Positions 23,495 to 37,414 of a stretch of 64,000 bases of DNA are shown in pieces. The DNA comes from Cryptomeria japonica (taxonomy: Eukaryota; Streptophyta; Pinopsida; Cupressales; Cupressaceae): positions 540,043,335-540,107,334 of the forward strand of contig NC_081412.1 of the NCBI RefSeq assembly GCF_030272615.1. Direction: 5' to 3'. The notes under the pieces are model-generated. The model did no database searches, had not been told where the DNA came from, and saw only the letters and a list, made by a program, of their open reading frames with translations. Position 1 is the stretch's first letter; every line of letters starts with the position of its first letter. A program made the position numbers and the translations under genes.

Positions 23495-24420
23495 TAGTGT
23501 GAGGTGTACAAGATGTATGAGATTGCAGATATAACAAAGAAATAGAGATATGTAACAAAGTATGTATAATCACCTAATATATTCATCACAACATAGGGCT
23601 AGAGAATGTTCAAGAACATGTTTTTAGGTCAAGAGTGTATATAGGAAGTACAATTTGCATCTAAAACCTTGATAAATATTACTATATTTAGAGGTTTTGT
23701 AGTACACACTCTAATAAAATATTCAAACCCAACTTTGTATTAAAATCAAATTAGTCTAACTAGATCTAAAACATTAATAATAGACTTTATTTTAATTTCA
23801 ATTCTATATTCAAAATTTGTTTCTTAAACTAACCTCATTCATTTATATTAATTGAGCTTTACTACATAGTTATTTTTAGGTATGTCTTGAATATTATTAA
23901 AGGGTGCATTTAATTTCCCTTCAATAGTTGATTATATGAATGAATCTAAAGTTATTAAAAAAAAAATTGTTTATTAGCCTTAGTACCCTACAATCACATT
24001 ATGGTTCCTTATCTTTGGGACCTTATAAGTATAGTCTCACTTGTATGCCTTTCACCAAAATACATTTGTTTTTATATTTAATTAATTCGAACTTACTTTA
24101 ATTTAGAAAGTAATGTACATCTAAATAAAAATACAAACATAAGAATTCTAATAATTCTGAAAAACATAATCTTTTTTTTTTTAATATCTGTTTATAATTA
24201 ATTTTAAATATTATAAATTATTTTGATTAATCCATTTAATATAATAAAAAATATTTATTTCTCAACTCACCCACTTTATCTATTTTCCCACTTGATCTCT
24301 ATTATGGTCATTTGATAATAAAAGATGAGAACATTTATACTATTTTCAATTGTCTACTTATCAAGATCCAAATGGTTTCATTTTTTTCTTAAATCGACAT
24401 GAATGGGGTATTATAACATA
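23495..24420. other. AT-rich spacer, no gene seen
   Basis: Continuation of the insertion-site flank. No recognisable coding content. Confidence 0.55.
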
Positions 24421-24905
24421 GAGCTAATTGGAGGTGGTGGCCAATGAATTGGTGGATAAGCTTGAGAAATGGAAAGTGATGGAGGAGGAAGTTAAGGCCC
24501 TTAGTGAAAAAGGTAGATTAGGAGGATGATAGGAATGAGATAGCCAGGTTCATCACTAAGCTTCAAGGCAACTCATGAGGAAGTTTGACAAGATGGTGGT
24601 CCTCAACAAAAAAAATGGGTAGAATTTTTTTTTGCTTCTCTACAAGCCATCCAATCCAAGAGGATATTCATAGAAGGCATGTGAAGAAGAAGGGTCACAT
24701 GGAGTTGTCTTTTTCTACTACGTCAGAGCATATTGTTTCAAGGGTCATGGCTAATTCTCAGTTTGTAGCTATCTCATTGAGTAAAGGCTCTAACAAAATA
24801 TTATCCTTCTTTGAGAAGGTGAAAGTGCTAAGTGAGGATTGGCAATCTAAAAGTACCCCCACCATCACGAGACCCCTGGATTTTATCTCTTTGATTGTTA
24901 TATAA
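24421..24905 (+). pseudogene. Unrecognised coding-like remnant
   Basis: A less AT-rich island with a heptad-like stretch (ANELVDKLEKWKVMEEEVKA) followed, in other frames, by an open 106-codon stretch with no recognised motif. Stops and frame changes throughout. It could be a scrap of a transposon Gag or host gene, or chance. Confidence 0.2.
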
Positions 24906-25853
24906 GGTCCGAACCTCTCTCGCTTTTATATATTTAGAACATAGAGCTAATAGAACCAATTTTGTGGTAATAGAAGACACATAAATTTGTAATGAGATGT
25001 TTCACTTTTAAAATCTAACATCCAACTTCCTTGTGAGTAGACGAATTTTAGACACTTTTTTAATGATTACACTAGATGGAAAAAGAATGTTTTCTGCTAA
25101 AAAGATCACAAAGAAAAGTGGTGACAAACAATAGCAGAATACCTAACAATTATTGGTGGGGAATCCTACGTTTGTCCATGACATAAGTGCTCAAAACCAA
25201 GATAAGAGTTAAGATCCAAATATACAAAATCCCATCAGTCCATGACATGAAAGACCCATAACATAAGGCTAAATCTAAATATAGCAAAAACACAAAGAAC
25301 AATCTCTTAAGGCCTAAATATTAGCATAAACACAACCCAAAAGATAGAGTAAGAGAATTATGTTGATCTAAAGAATACATGAGATGTAGATACAACCTCC
25401 AAGCACTCCAAAAGCACCAATATAGTAGGACGCCATCAACATTATAATAAAACCCAACCTCCAAGTGCTCCTAGAGCACCAATATCATTGGACACCAACA
25501 ACACCAAAGAAAAAGAAACAAAAAATCCCTTGAATTGCAGATGGAAAGAAACCTCCATAGGTCTCAAGTCTCACAAACTCAAATAGCCCCAAAAGCCCTA
25601 CTCTAAATCCAAAACAAAAACCCTAAATATGATAGGATATCATACAAATGAGAAATACAATATGGCTAATTTACTGATTTTGCTACTAATGATCCTAGCA
25701 ATGCATATTCTAAACCAAGAATCTTTAAGCAGTGATCAATATATCATCACTAATCTAAGTGTGGATTTGCAAGATTCATAGACCAGTAGCTTACATGATC
25801 AAATTTGTTCCAAGTTTGCAATAGATCCATACATTTGGATCTGGGCCATAACA
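24906..25853. other. No gene seen; contains a 62-bp duplicated unit
   Basis: caacctccaag recurs at 25,393 and 25,455 within a two-copy degenerate repeat including agcaccaatat. Otherwise unremarkable. Confidence 0.5.
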
Positions 25854-26047
25854 TTTGATGGAGTAATCAGATCAGAAGTTATGGCCATCAAACTCTACAT
25901 AAGAGATGTTATCATTGATAGCTCTATTTTCTAAAAAATCAACAATAGTGTTTGATGGAATAATCAAATCAGAAATTATGGTCATCAAAGTCTACATAAG
26001 ATTTGTTATCATTGTTAGCTCTATTTGCCAAAGAATCAACAATAGTG
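25854..26047. repeat. 97-bp tandem duplication
   Basis: Two adjacent units starting tttgatgga (25,854 and 25,951) and ending aacaatagtg, with scattered transitions between them. Confidence 0.9.
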
Positions 26048-26469
26048 TTTAATTTAAAGTATAATTGAGATGCCAAACTTGGATGTCAAAATGTTAAAGG
26101 TCTTCAAATACCACCATGAAGTCACCTTCTATGCATAGGTTTTTTATCTTATATTTGAGTGATAATGAGAGACCCAAATGGAGAGCTAAATTTTTGCAGT
26201 GTTGTGTGTGCTAGGAGGAAGCTTTGATCCTGCCTTGAGTATTTTCTCTTCATGATCTCTTATAACTACCCTTGCCCCAGAGATGCCAAAATTTCCTTTT
26301 CAAACACAAAAAGTTTAATTTAAACCACAGTGTTGGTAGGGGTTTTCATGTAACTAAGATTTCATTTACTTTTGAAGACATTTAAATTGAACCATGACAA
26401 GGAGAAGGTTTGAGAAGATTCCAAGATTTTAATATGAGCTTATTCCAGGATGAGAAACCCCTCTTTGTA

Positions 26470-27003
26470 TTTGTGTTTCTATTTAAAAAAATCACTCTGA
26501 CTTCCAAAATAGATTGTTCTATTTAAAAAAGGATCTACTTCAAGACTGATTTACCTCTTTTGAAGATTCTATTGTTTCTTTTGATCCAAATGTTCTGGAG
26601 GACAATTGATAGACTTGCCATCCAAAGGCAAGAGAAGGTAGATGTATTATATAGAATAGGCCACCTTTGGAGGATTTTAAGTAAGGTATTAGGCAATGGA
26701 CCTTGCAAGGATAACTTACTTTGGAGTCATTTCCATATGGCTTGAGAAAAATCACATTGGAGGAGTAAATGATCAAAATTTTCAAAGGCTTTATCACATA
26801 AGATACATTTGAAGAGAGGGGTGATACCCATTATGTCCAAATGCATTCCTATAAGATTTTTTTCTCTCATGGCAAGCCAGGTAAAAAATCTAGCCTTTGG
26901 TAAAGAAGCTAAATTCCAACAAAGATTATTGGACCAATTTTCACTTAGATCGTTCTTTATGTGGTGCACCTGTGATTGATCCAAAAAGTGTGATTTGTGT
27001 CAT
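26470..27003 (-). pseudogene. LINE ORF2 C-terminal fragment (zf-RVT region)
   Basis: The minus strand encodes WNLASLPKARFFTWLAMREK, then CILCDKAFENFDHLLLQC followed by W, the Cys/His-rich zf-RVT module found after the reverse transcriptase in plant L1-like LINEs. Further left a WIKRNNRIF-type stretch follows in another frame. No endonuclease or RT core is adjacent, so it is an isolated, inactive scrap in the opposite orientation to the other two LINEs here. Confidence 0.75.
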
Positions 27004-27850
27004 CTTGGATTTTTTAGACCTTTAGGATGAGTTTTAGACATGTGGGACTAAATTTAGCCTCTAGAGGGTTTGTACCTAGTCTATGCCAAATTTCAGCAAA
27101 TACTGGGTGGACTACGACTCCCTAGGTAACATAGTCTTAGATATTTTTTATGAATATAAAAATTTGAATATTTTTTTGATAGTGTACTAAGGTGATTTCT
27201 TCCACTAGAATCTGATCTAGACCTAGATATACATACAAGAAGAGAATAATGGTGTTTGGGGGTTGTATAGGGGCTTGCCTTAGTTAAACCCCAGGTTGGG
27301 ACTCAACCCTATAGTGCCAATAAAATGAAATAGAAGTTTGAATTTAAAATACTTGAAAGAAAATTCTTGAACTAAAATAATTATACCTCCAATTGATGAT
27401 GTAATGCTCTTAGGATAATTTCTCCATGCGTTGATATAACATGATTAAAACATCATGAAATCATAAATAAAACAATGCTTGAAGATGCCTTGAAGTATCT
27501 TGTTGCTCCTTGAATCATATTTGCTTTTGAATCAAATGATAATGATAGAATGGGATAAAATAAGATGTCAAAATGAATTGAGAGAGATGCCTTATATACC
27601 TCACCAAGCATTTTGGGGTGCAAAACTTAGAGCAGGACAACATGGGAAAATATTTCCTACATAACCATATTCATTGTTAAGTAGTTTAAATTTGAGATAA
27701 AACATCATGGAGCAGGGCATCATGGTCAGCCCACTCCCTCCAATGTAATCCCAAATTTAAACCCAAGGTCCAAAATGCCAAGGAGATGCTAGGATTAAAT
27801 GTAAATTAAGTTTTGAGGCTATGGAAAAATATGGAAGGTGACACATGTTA
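27004..27850. other. No gene seen
   Basis: Insertion-site flank of the LINE that follows. The minus-strand open stretch here has no recognised motif. Confidence 0.5.
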
Positions 27851-27865
27851 AAATAGGGCCTAGGT
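27851..27865. repeat. Candidate LINE target-site duplication, left copy
   Basis: aaatagggcctaggt here and aaatagggtctaggt at 33,955-33,969 match at 14 of 15 positions, one on each side of the LINE. Confidence 0.55.
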
Positions 27866-27973
27866 GAGTGTGAAGATGATTGGAAAGTGACAATGGTGTT
27901 GCATGTGGGTTGTGACCAAGCTAAAGAAGGCATACCCCAGCTCATTTATGTCTCTATTCTCCTCTACGTGCTC

Positions 27974-28049
27974 GGGGGGGTTGTGTGCTAGGTTGTGTGG
28001 GGGTGTGGGTGTGGGTGTTTTGTGGACTATGGGTGTTGTGGGGGTGTAG
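27974..28049 (+). other. G-rich tract in the LINE 5' untranslated region
   Basis: Clustered G runs (ggggggg, ggggg, ggg, ggg, ggg, ggggg) separated by short GT-rich loops, about 80 bp before the ORF1 ATG. Compatible with G-quadruplex formation on the sense strand. Confidence 0.5.
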
Positions 28050-28130
28050 TGTCATGGACAAAGTGTGGGTCAAGGGTTGCAGACCCTTGGCCCTTTTCTA
28101 TTCTTCCTGTTTTGTTGACTCTCTATCTTC

Positions 28131-29570
28131 ATGGAGAACCATGAGTGTTCTTCTGCACAAGAGAATGTCAGGGATTTGGAAATGTTAGACTCGTCACCTA
28201 CAGTGCATGCATGTGTTGGGGACCAATCAAGTAAACCCCAATCTGGGGTAGGAGATTCTTCTTCTAAAGGGACTACTCATGTTAAAAAGGTGAATGGGTG
28301 CTTGGAGAGATCCCAGGATTGCCTAGTTTTAGTTATACAACCTGAACAAGTTTCAAATGATGTTGATTATTGGTGTCATCATGCACTCATTTGCAAGTTC
28401 ATGGGTCTTCATCTCTCTTTATCTATCTTGGAACTGTGGGCGTGTTGGGTATGGAATCTAAATGGAGATACGAAGATGCTTTTAGTGGCTAATAATTATT
28501 TTTTGGTAATTTTCACTAATATGTCGGATAGGAATAGGGTGTTTGAAGGGGGGCCTTATTTCTTCAATCAAGTGGGGCTCTTTATCAAGCCTTGGCATAT
28601 TGGCTTTAATTTCATTGAGGAGGTCCCTTCTCGTGTGCCTGTATGGGTTTGGCTAACAAGGTTGTCGTTGGAGTTCTAGAGGGTGGACATTCTTCACTCA
28701 AATTCTCTGCTTCTAGGAAAGCCTGTGGGTTTGACTACACAGACTCGGGATTGGAATGTAATTTCTTATGCTCGCATTTGTGTTGAGGTTGATTTAATTA
28801 ACCCTTTTCTAGACTCTATGGAAATCTATTTGGGAACATCATCTTGGGTCCACCAATTGGACTATGAGACCTTGTCATTTAGATGCAGAATTTGTCATGA
28901 GTATGGACATTTACAGAGGAGATAACTCATAAATAAACCTCCCCCTTCAGTAGTTTCTGGCCCTCCAAACTCTGCCCCTAGGGAGGACAAGGGGAAGGCT
29001 CCTATGTTGGAGGGACATGCAGACAAGGAGGGATTTACTCTTGTTAAGCCCTGTAATAAGGGTAAAGGAAAGAAGAGAACTTGGATGGACAGACAGAATG
29101 ATGATACTTTTAAGAAGTTTGATGTTCTAGAGGACTTGGTCCAGGAGGAAGGAATCCTATTTGAGCTTTCTTCTGGGGCTAAGGTTCAAGGAGGGATGCA
29201 AGATGGAAATACAAAGAGAGAGGATTGAGCTTCATATGTAGAAAACCAACAGGATAGACATATAGTCACATATTTGATTTCTCAAAATCAAAATATTTGA
29301 GAGACCAACATGGCACAGGTTCTAGATGGTGAGGTGGTGGTGACTTCTGCTCCCCCTTCTTCTAAGGTGCCTTCTGATTCCATGAAAAGTACCAAATTTT
29401 TTCTCATCTTAGGCTTGCAGCAAAAACCTCTTAAAAAGGGACCCTTAGACAATTCCTTAAACATTGGGAGAAAGACTAATCGGGAGAAGGTCAAGATCAT
29501 TGGTGATACAATGGTTGATTCAGGCTCTGTGAAGCCTATTGATTCCCATTTCTCTCAACCTTATAAATGA
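28131..29570 (+). pseudogene. LINE ORF1 (DUF4283 plus CCHC knuckle)
   Basis: One frame of 480 codons from ATG 28,131, interrupted by stops at 28,677, 28,923, about 29,298 and 29,226. The N-terminal third matches the DUF4283 pattern (DYWCHHALICKFMG; FEGGPYFFNQVGLFIKPW), followed by the linker with DWNVISYARICVEVDL and a zinc knuckle (CRICHEYGHLQRR) whose last Cys codon is lost to the stop. Proteins of this kind bind LINE RNA and form the ribonucleoprotein. The stop codon overlaps the ORF2 start (ATGA). Confidence 0.85.
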
Positions 29571-32500
29571 TTTTTATTTCATGGAATGTAAGTGGGTTGA
29601 ACAACACCCCTAGACAAATGGTTGTTCGTAGATTAATTTAATATAAGTCTCTTGATATATTCTTTATTCAGGAGACCAATCTTACAATGGATGGTTTGGC
29701 TAGCTGCGCTCCTCATGTTTGGCCCTAGGGTCTTTGGCAAGGTGTGGGTGCTCATGGTAGTTTTGGGGGGTTGTGTGCTTCTGAAACCTGAGGAAGATTA
29801 CTCCCTTATGGTGGATTTCTAGCCGCTCTTCTATTTCTATGGTCGCTTCTTATTTTGAAACTAGAGAAAGGTGTATTTTCCCTAATATTTATGCTCCTAT
29901 TGATCTCCCAGGAAAGTCTCATCTTTGGTCTCACATTAATTTAGTTCGCTCTCTAGATCCTTTTATCCCTTGGATTTCGGTAGGGGATTTTAATGATGTT
30001 ACTAGTTTGGAAGAGAAATGTGGTGGGTTAGTCAAGTTGGACCTTGCTTCAAATTTGCTCAGAGATAATATTTGCTTCCTAAACCTCATTGATGTGAAGC
30101 CAACTAATGGTGTCTTTACTTTGAATAACAGAATAAGTGGTGTTGAGGCTATTTCTAGAAAGTCTTGATAGATTTTTGGTATTCTGTTACTGGGTGAATG
30201 ACAAGTGGTCTACTAGTTCAAAAATTCTTGATTGGAGAGGTTCTGGTCATTAGCCAATCAAGCTTACTGCTATCTCTTATAGAATTGCTAAGAACCCTTC
30301 TTTCAAATTTCAATTGATGTGGTTGCAAGACCAATCTCTACAGGATCTTATGGAGGTTTGGTGGCATGAAGGGATGTTTGCTCGCGGTAGGGCCATGTAT
30401 ACTTCTAGGAAAAGGCTACAGCATATGAAATATAGGATCAAGAGGTCAAATAAACAATGTTTTGGAAACTTGCATACTTAGAAGTTTCCAGCTCAGCCTC
30501 AATTGGATACTATCACTCATCATATTTGGGATCAAGGGATGTCTCCTGATCTTAGTAAAGTTGAGTCCTTATCCCTTAAGGAGTTATAAGAGTGGGAGTT
30601 GCGTGAGGAGATTTTTTGGAAGCAGAAGTGTTGTGTTGATTGTCTTTAGGAGGGAGATAGAAACATGAGTTTTTTTCATAACTCTATTAAGGCTCGACAG
30701 TATAGTAACTTTATTACTTCTCTTATCTGTTCAGGGGGGGCTCAACTTTCTTCTAGGGAAGATATTGCCAGGGAAGTTGTCAAGTACTTTTTGAATTTGT
30801 TCACCAACAAGGATCCCATAGCTATGGTGGAGGAGAGGGCCATTATGGATTGTATCCCCTCTCTAGTCTTAGGTGAGATAAATGGTGCTCTCTTGCATCC
30901 CATTATGTTGCCTGGACTAGAGGAAGTTGTGTTTCATATTAAAAAGGGTAAGGCTCCTGACCTGGATGGGTTCCCAATTGAATTTTTCCAATAATTTGGT
31001 GAGATCATAAAATTTTATCTTTTAGTTGTGGTTCAGGAGTCTCATAGGAATAAGCAAATGCTTAAGTCTATGAATTCTACCTTTTTGGCTCTTATTCCTA
31101 AGAAAGTGGGGGCTAATAGTTTGGATCAGTTCAGGCCTATTGCATTATGTAATGTAATCTACAAGATCATCACTAAATTGATTGCTAAATGACTCAAGCC
31201 ATTCCTTGGTGTTTTGATCTCTATGGAACAAGGTGGTTTTGTGGGTGGTAGACATCTTGGATGGTGTTGTGATAGCAATGGAGGCTATTCAGTCTATGGA
31301 AACTTCTAAGGAGACAGCTATGTTCATTAAGCTTGACATGACCAAAGCCTATGATTGGGTGAGTTGGGACTTCTTATAGAAAATCCCCTTGGCCTTTGGG
31401 TTTGAGGAGGAGTGGGTGAATTGGGTTCTTGGTTGTGTGACTTCTACCTCTTTCTCAGTTCTTATCAATGGAGAACCTTCTAAGTTATTTAGTGCTTCCC
31501 GTGGACTTCGGCAAGGGGATCCTTTATCCTCCTATTTATTCATCATAATGGTTGAGGGTCTCGGTATATTTATTAAATCTCAGGTGAGACGGGGTCTTAT
31601 TTAGGGCTGGAGTTGGAACAATGAGCTTCCTCCCTATTCTCATCTTTAGTTTGTGGATGATGTGGGTTTGATGGGAAGAGCTAGAATCAATGAGGCAATG
31701 AATTTTAGGAGAGTCTGGATATCTATTTCATAGCCTCAAGTCAGAGAATTAATGAAGATAAATCTTCCATTTATTTCTTTAATACTCTTCATCTTATATA
31801 GAGAAGGATTTCTAGGATTCTCAGATTTCGGATTAGTTCTCTTCCCCTGATGTACCTTGGGGTTCCTTTGGCTTTGGGATCTCAGCGGCGAGACTTTTGG
31901 TAGGATATTTTGGAAAAATTTTGAAGTAAGGTTAGTCATTGGACTTTCAGATGGCTATCTTTTGTTGGGAGAGTGACTCTTCTATAGTCTGTGGTGCAGG
32001 ATCTCCCCTTATATAGGTGTTTTGTGTAGGTTCCCCCCTCTAGCTTTCTGAGGAAATTTGATTTCCTCTCTCACCAGTTTCTATGGTCTGGTAGCCTTCT
32101 TTCTTTTAATTGGGAGTCTGTCTATAGACTGAAGCATGTTGGGGAACTTGGTCTTCGATCAATTTCTCTTGTTAGTAAGGCCTTGGTGGCCAAGTTGTAT
32201 TGGAGGTGGTGCAACAGTCAAGATCAGCACTGGGCCAAGATTCTAACCTGCAAGTACTTTCCTGGTGCTAATAGTTGGGATATGTTGTGTCTGCCTTTGA
32301 TGAGTAGGGGATCTTGTATATGGGACACTCTCAAAAAGGGAGCTCAACTTATTAAGGATGGTCTTTTTTGGATCTGTAAGGGAGGCTCAGATGCTCTTTT
32401 TTGGTAGGACTCTTGGGATGGTCACCCTCCTATTCTTGCTAGCTTCCCTCAACTTTAATCCTTGTGCAAATTTTTATGGACGTTGGGTGGGTTAATGTGG

Positions 32501-33837
32501 ATAATTTTAAAACAATCAGATGTACAGGATATGTAGAGAGGACTTGTTGGAAGGACCCATAGGAATGGCCCCTGGGTGGCTCTATTGAGGATCGCACTCT
32601 ATTGGCTAAAATCTTGCGGGGTAGATTATGTAGTTCTCTAAATAAGAGAGACACTTTGGCTTGGTGGCCCAACCCAAAAGGTAAATTTATTTTTGTGGCA
32701 AGCTATGTTATGTTAGACAGGCAATTGCATGGCTTGGTTGATGTGCCTTGGTGGAAAAAGGTGTGGAATAGTTCTTCTTGGCCCAAATGTAATTTTTTCT
32801 TATGGTTGGTTGCTCAGAGGAAATACCTTACTTGGGAGAATATTCACAAGAGAGGTTTCCAATGGCCCTCTATTTGCTTTCTATGTTTGCATAGTGAGGA
32901 AAATACCTCCCATTTTTTTTCTTTGCCCTTTGTCTAGGGAGATCTAGCACAGGAGGTGGGGGGCTTGGCAACATGCTTGTATTCATGCAACCTCCTAAAT
33001 TGATTTTTGGGTAAGTTTGGGTAGGCCTCCTACAAGGGTGTCCTTCCTTCAAGTGGCTTGGGCTATTGAGCCTACTTTTATTACATGGAATCTTTGGTTG
33101 GAAAGGAACCAGAGGGTGTTTTATGATAACAAGCTAGAGGGTCCTCAATTGTGGCAGAGGATAATTTGCAGGCTTTGGGAGACTCTTGTTGCAAAGTGTG
33201 ATTTGTCTAAAAGTGTTGATCCTGGTGACTTTGTTATTGTTCAGAATTTGAACTTGGGAGATAGCAAAGGAGATTGTCCTACTAGTAAAAAAAAATTGAC
33301 ATGTTAAGAAGAGGATTTGTAGAGATGGGAGGTGGATACCTCCTCTTGTTGGGGTTCAAAAGATTAATGTTGATGGATCCTCTCATGGGAACCCATGACA
33401 TACTAGTATTGGTGGTATAGTAGAGGTAGTGATGGTAGTGTTGTTTTTTTTATTTTCTTCTTATAAAGGACAACACTAATAATTTGATGGAAGCTCTTGC
33501 TATCAAGATTTTAGTTGAGAGAGGTTACTCTCTAGGCTGGAGGAGGGTTGTCTGTGAATCGGATTCCTAGATTGTTGTAGATATGTTGAACAAATAGAGT
33601 TTGGATGATGTCAGCTAACAATTAGCCTCAGTGGTTAGACGGATTTTAGTTATGAGTAGTTCTTTGGAGTTTGTCTCTTTTCACTATATTCCTAGGGAAT
33701 GGAATAGAGTGGTTGACTACTTGGTGAAGTGGGCTTCTGAGAAAGTAGATGGTTGGGATATTGGAGGGAAGGATGGTTTGTCTCCTGATTATCTTGTGAC
33801 ATTGGAAAGGTTATTGTTAGAGGATAGAAGTATCTAA
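29567..33837 (+). pseudogene. LINE ORF2: endonuclease, reverse transcriptase, zf-RVT, RNase H
   Basis: Starts MIFISWNVSGLNN (APE endonuclease N-terminus), with FFIQET and VGDFND of the nuclease further on. RT follows: KGKAPDLDGFPIEFF, FRPIALCNVIYKI, KLDMTKAYD, GLRQGDPLSSYLF and the catalytic FVDD at 31,650-31,661. Then the zf-RVT module (KCNFFLWLVAQRKYLTWENI; CFLCLHSEENTSHF), an RNase H-like segment (INVDGSSHGNP) and a C-terminal stretch to DRSI. Frameshifts near 29,785 and 31,251 and several downstream, plus many TAG codons (for example just before FVDD), disable it. It would nick target DNA and prime reverse transcription there. Confidence 0.9.
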
Positions 33838-33954
33838 TGTTGTGGCTGATGGGTTCTGTTGGATTTTTTTGTTCCTTTCTTGGTGGGCCTGCGGTCTTTG
33901 CTTTGTACTATTTCTCTGATTAATAAATTTTTACCCCTTTTTTAAAATTAAAAA

Positions 33955-33969
33955 AAATAGGGTCTAGGT
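33955..33969. repeat. Candidate LINE target-site duplication, right copy
   Basis: Directly after the A-rich tail; one mismatch from the left copy. Confidence 0.55.
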
Positions 33970-34169
33970 AGGTGAGAAATGAAGGGATAAAACAATTAAA
34001 GGGCATAACTATGATTAAGGGCCCAAATAGGACTTGGTGAGATTTGAATTAAGAGAGGACCCATAATGTTAATTAAAATATTAGTAAAGGTCCTCTAATG
34101 TATAGAGAAATGAGAGATACTAAAATGAGTGCTAGGATAGTGTAAAATTAGACACCCTAATAAAGGTGT

Positions 34170-34698
34170 ACCATTTACAATATTGCACTCCCATATTGTG
34201 ATAAAAAATTTATCAAATTTTCTTCTCTTTAAGAAACATGTTCTTCCTTTCAAATACTTGAGTTTTTCATTATTTGTGGGGAGGAACAAAAGCTCATTCT
34301 GGGCTAGTATCTCCTCTTTCATTCGAAATAGGATTGTTTCTTTGAAGAACACTTGGCTTTCTCTAGTAGGTAGAACCATTATGATAAAGGCAATACTAGC
34401 TACCATTATTGACTATATAATATTAGTATTGCCTATCCCAAGAGGAATTTTATCAAATATTGAATCAAAACTCAAAAGTTTCTTATGGAAAGGCAATAAA
34501 AACCCAAAAGTTAAGATGTATTTGCTAGCCTAAGATAAAGTTTGTACACCTAAATCTGTAGGAGGTGCAAGTATTCACAAAGTAGAATGCAATAATGTGG
34601 CTTTAGGAGCAAAAATTATTTGGAAATTGTACTCAAATATCAACTCCAAATGGACCGCTATTGTAGTGTCAAAATATCTTGACTCCAAAGGTGTTCAC
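34170..34698 (+). mobile_element. Second LINE, left part (5'-truncated, RT C-terminal region)
   Basis: Encodes LPFKYLSFSLFVGRNKSSFW, VSLKNTWLSLVGRTIMIKAI, FLWKGNKN and then GGASIHKVECNNVALGAKI, the region between RT and zf-RVT of plant LINE ORF2. It begins abruptly without ORF1, endonuclease or RT core, as expected of 5' truncation. It stops at the LTR of the Athila-like element, and its continuation lies on the far side of that element. Confidence 0.85.
34694..34698. repeat. Target-site duplication of the Athila-like element, left copy
   Basis: ttcac before the 5' LTR, repeated exactly after the 3' LTR at 45,877. Confidence 0.95.
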
Positions 34699-36142
<1,444 letters not shown>

Positions 36143-36146
36143 TTTT

Positions 36147-36164
36147 TGGCATTGTTGTCGAGGA
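36147..36164 (+). other. Decayed primer binding site, tRNA-Asp type
   Basis: tggcattgttgtcgagga aligns with the tRNA-Asp-complementary word tggcgccgttgccgggga. All five differences are C-to-T or G-to-A. It lies four bases after the LTR. Confidence 0.75.
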
Positions 36165-36265
36165 TGGTGTCAAACTAAGAACCTGTCATAGTTATGAATT
36201 TTTAAGTTTTCAGTATAGTTGGTTTTGATAGCTCAGTTTGTTTTAAGTAATTCTCATGAATCTGC

Positions 36266-37414
36266 ATGCATAGACGAAGAAGATATGCTAAAGGTAGATT
36301 CCTTCCTAATCATCTTGATCATACAAGACTCAATCCATATGAAGCACCAGATGTAAACCCTTTTGCTGCACTTTATCAAGACCCAGATAATTTGAACCCT
36401 CTTGCATTTGAACTTTCTAAGAACAACCTTCATTTCCTCTTTGGACCTCTTGAAGAGGACCCTTGTCTAGTAACTGCTCCTTAAAGACCAATGCAAGGAA
36501 ATCCACCCCCCGGTGGGAATAACCCACCATTTGAGTTCCCCATTTCTGATTTGCATGATAATGCTAACCTCAAGAATGTTCTTGCTTCTTCTCTGCCTAA
36601 ATTTTATGGACTGGTGACAAAGGACCCCGATACTTTCTTGTTTGAATTTGATGTCCTCTATTGGAGTTATGATTATACTGTAGATGCCCATAGACTTAAA
36701 ATATTCCTTGTCACTTTAAAAGAATCAGCTTTGAGATGGTTTATGAGTCTAGGGAGTAGTACAATCAATACATGGAATGAGATGAAATGGTTGTTTCTTA
36801 TGAAATATAAAGATTATTATAGAGGGATTGACTACCATGGGGATGATATCTTTAGAATGACACAAAGGGAGGATGAGAGTCTAGAAGATCATCTGGAGAG
36901 ATTTCTATTCAGTGTCAAGAAGTCCAAGCATATTACTTTAAATGAAGACTCTCTTAAGTTGATATTTCTGAGAGGGATCAATGATGAATGCACAGATGCT
37001 TTAGACCTTATGGGAGGTGGTAATATAACTCAATCAACATGGAATGACATTGGCCAAATTTATCAAAAGTATTCCAGATCCTTGTCTAAGAAGAATAGGT
37101 GTTTCAACTCGGGAATGTCTTCATCAACATCCAGTAATGGAGTTTCACGAATGGAGTTTAGTCACCTTTTGAAGGATTTTAAAGAGGATATCATAAACAA
37201 TATTACTACTCAGTTAGACACACTTCAAGCTAAGAAGAAGCATGAAGAAGTTGTTGCAATTCTTGTAGAATTATGTCCACATTGTAGACAGAAGAAGAGA
37301 GAGTGTAGATGTAAAATGGTTGCAAACCTTGAAGCTCCTGATTTCAAGACAGTACAAGGAGATGATGAACAAATCTTTTATGTTGCCCAAAGAAGGCCAA
37401 ATTTTCTAAAATAA
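36266..37414 (+). pseudogene. Athila-like gag
   Basis: A single frame of 383 codons broken only by TAA at 36,482-36,484. Ordered landmarks: an N-terminal basic leader (MHRRRRYAKGRFLP), LPKFYGLVTKDPDTFLFEFD, the capsid core KESALRWFMSLGSSTINTWN, RMTQREDESLEDHLERFL and LIFLRGINDECTDAL. Near the end is a compact cysteine cluster, CPHCRQKKRECRC (37,274-37,312), that does not follow the normal CCHC spacing. The frame continues past its TAA into a Q/P/W-rich linker, so gag and the linker were once one polyprotein. Confidence 0.9.

Larger units (their letters stand above)
27866..33954 (+). mobile_element. Near-complete L1-like LINE (non-LTR retrotransposon)
   Basis: ORF1, ORF2 (endonuclease, reverse transcriptase, zf-RVT, RNase H) and an A-rich 3' end occur in canonical order and are flanked by a probable 15-bp TSD. 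The 3' tail is short (ttaaaattaaaaaaa). Numerous stops and frameshifts make it inactive. The 5' end is placed by the TSD and so depends on it. Confidence 0.85.
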
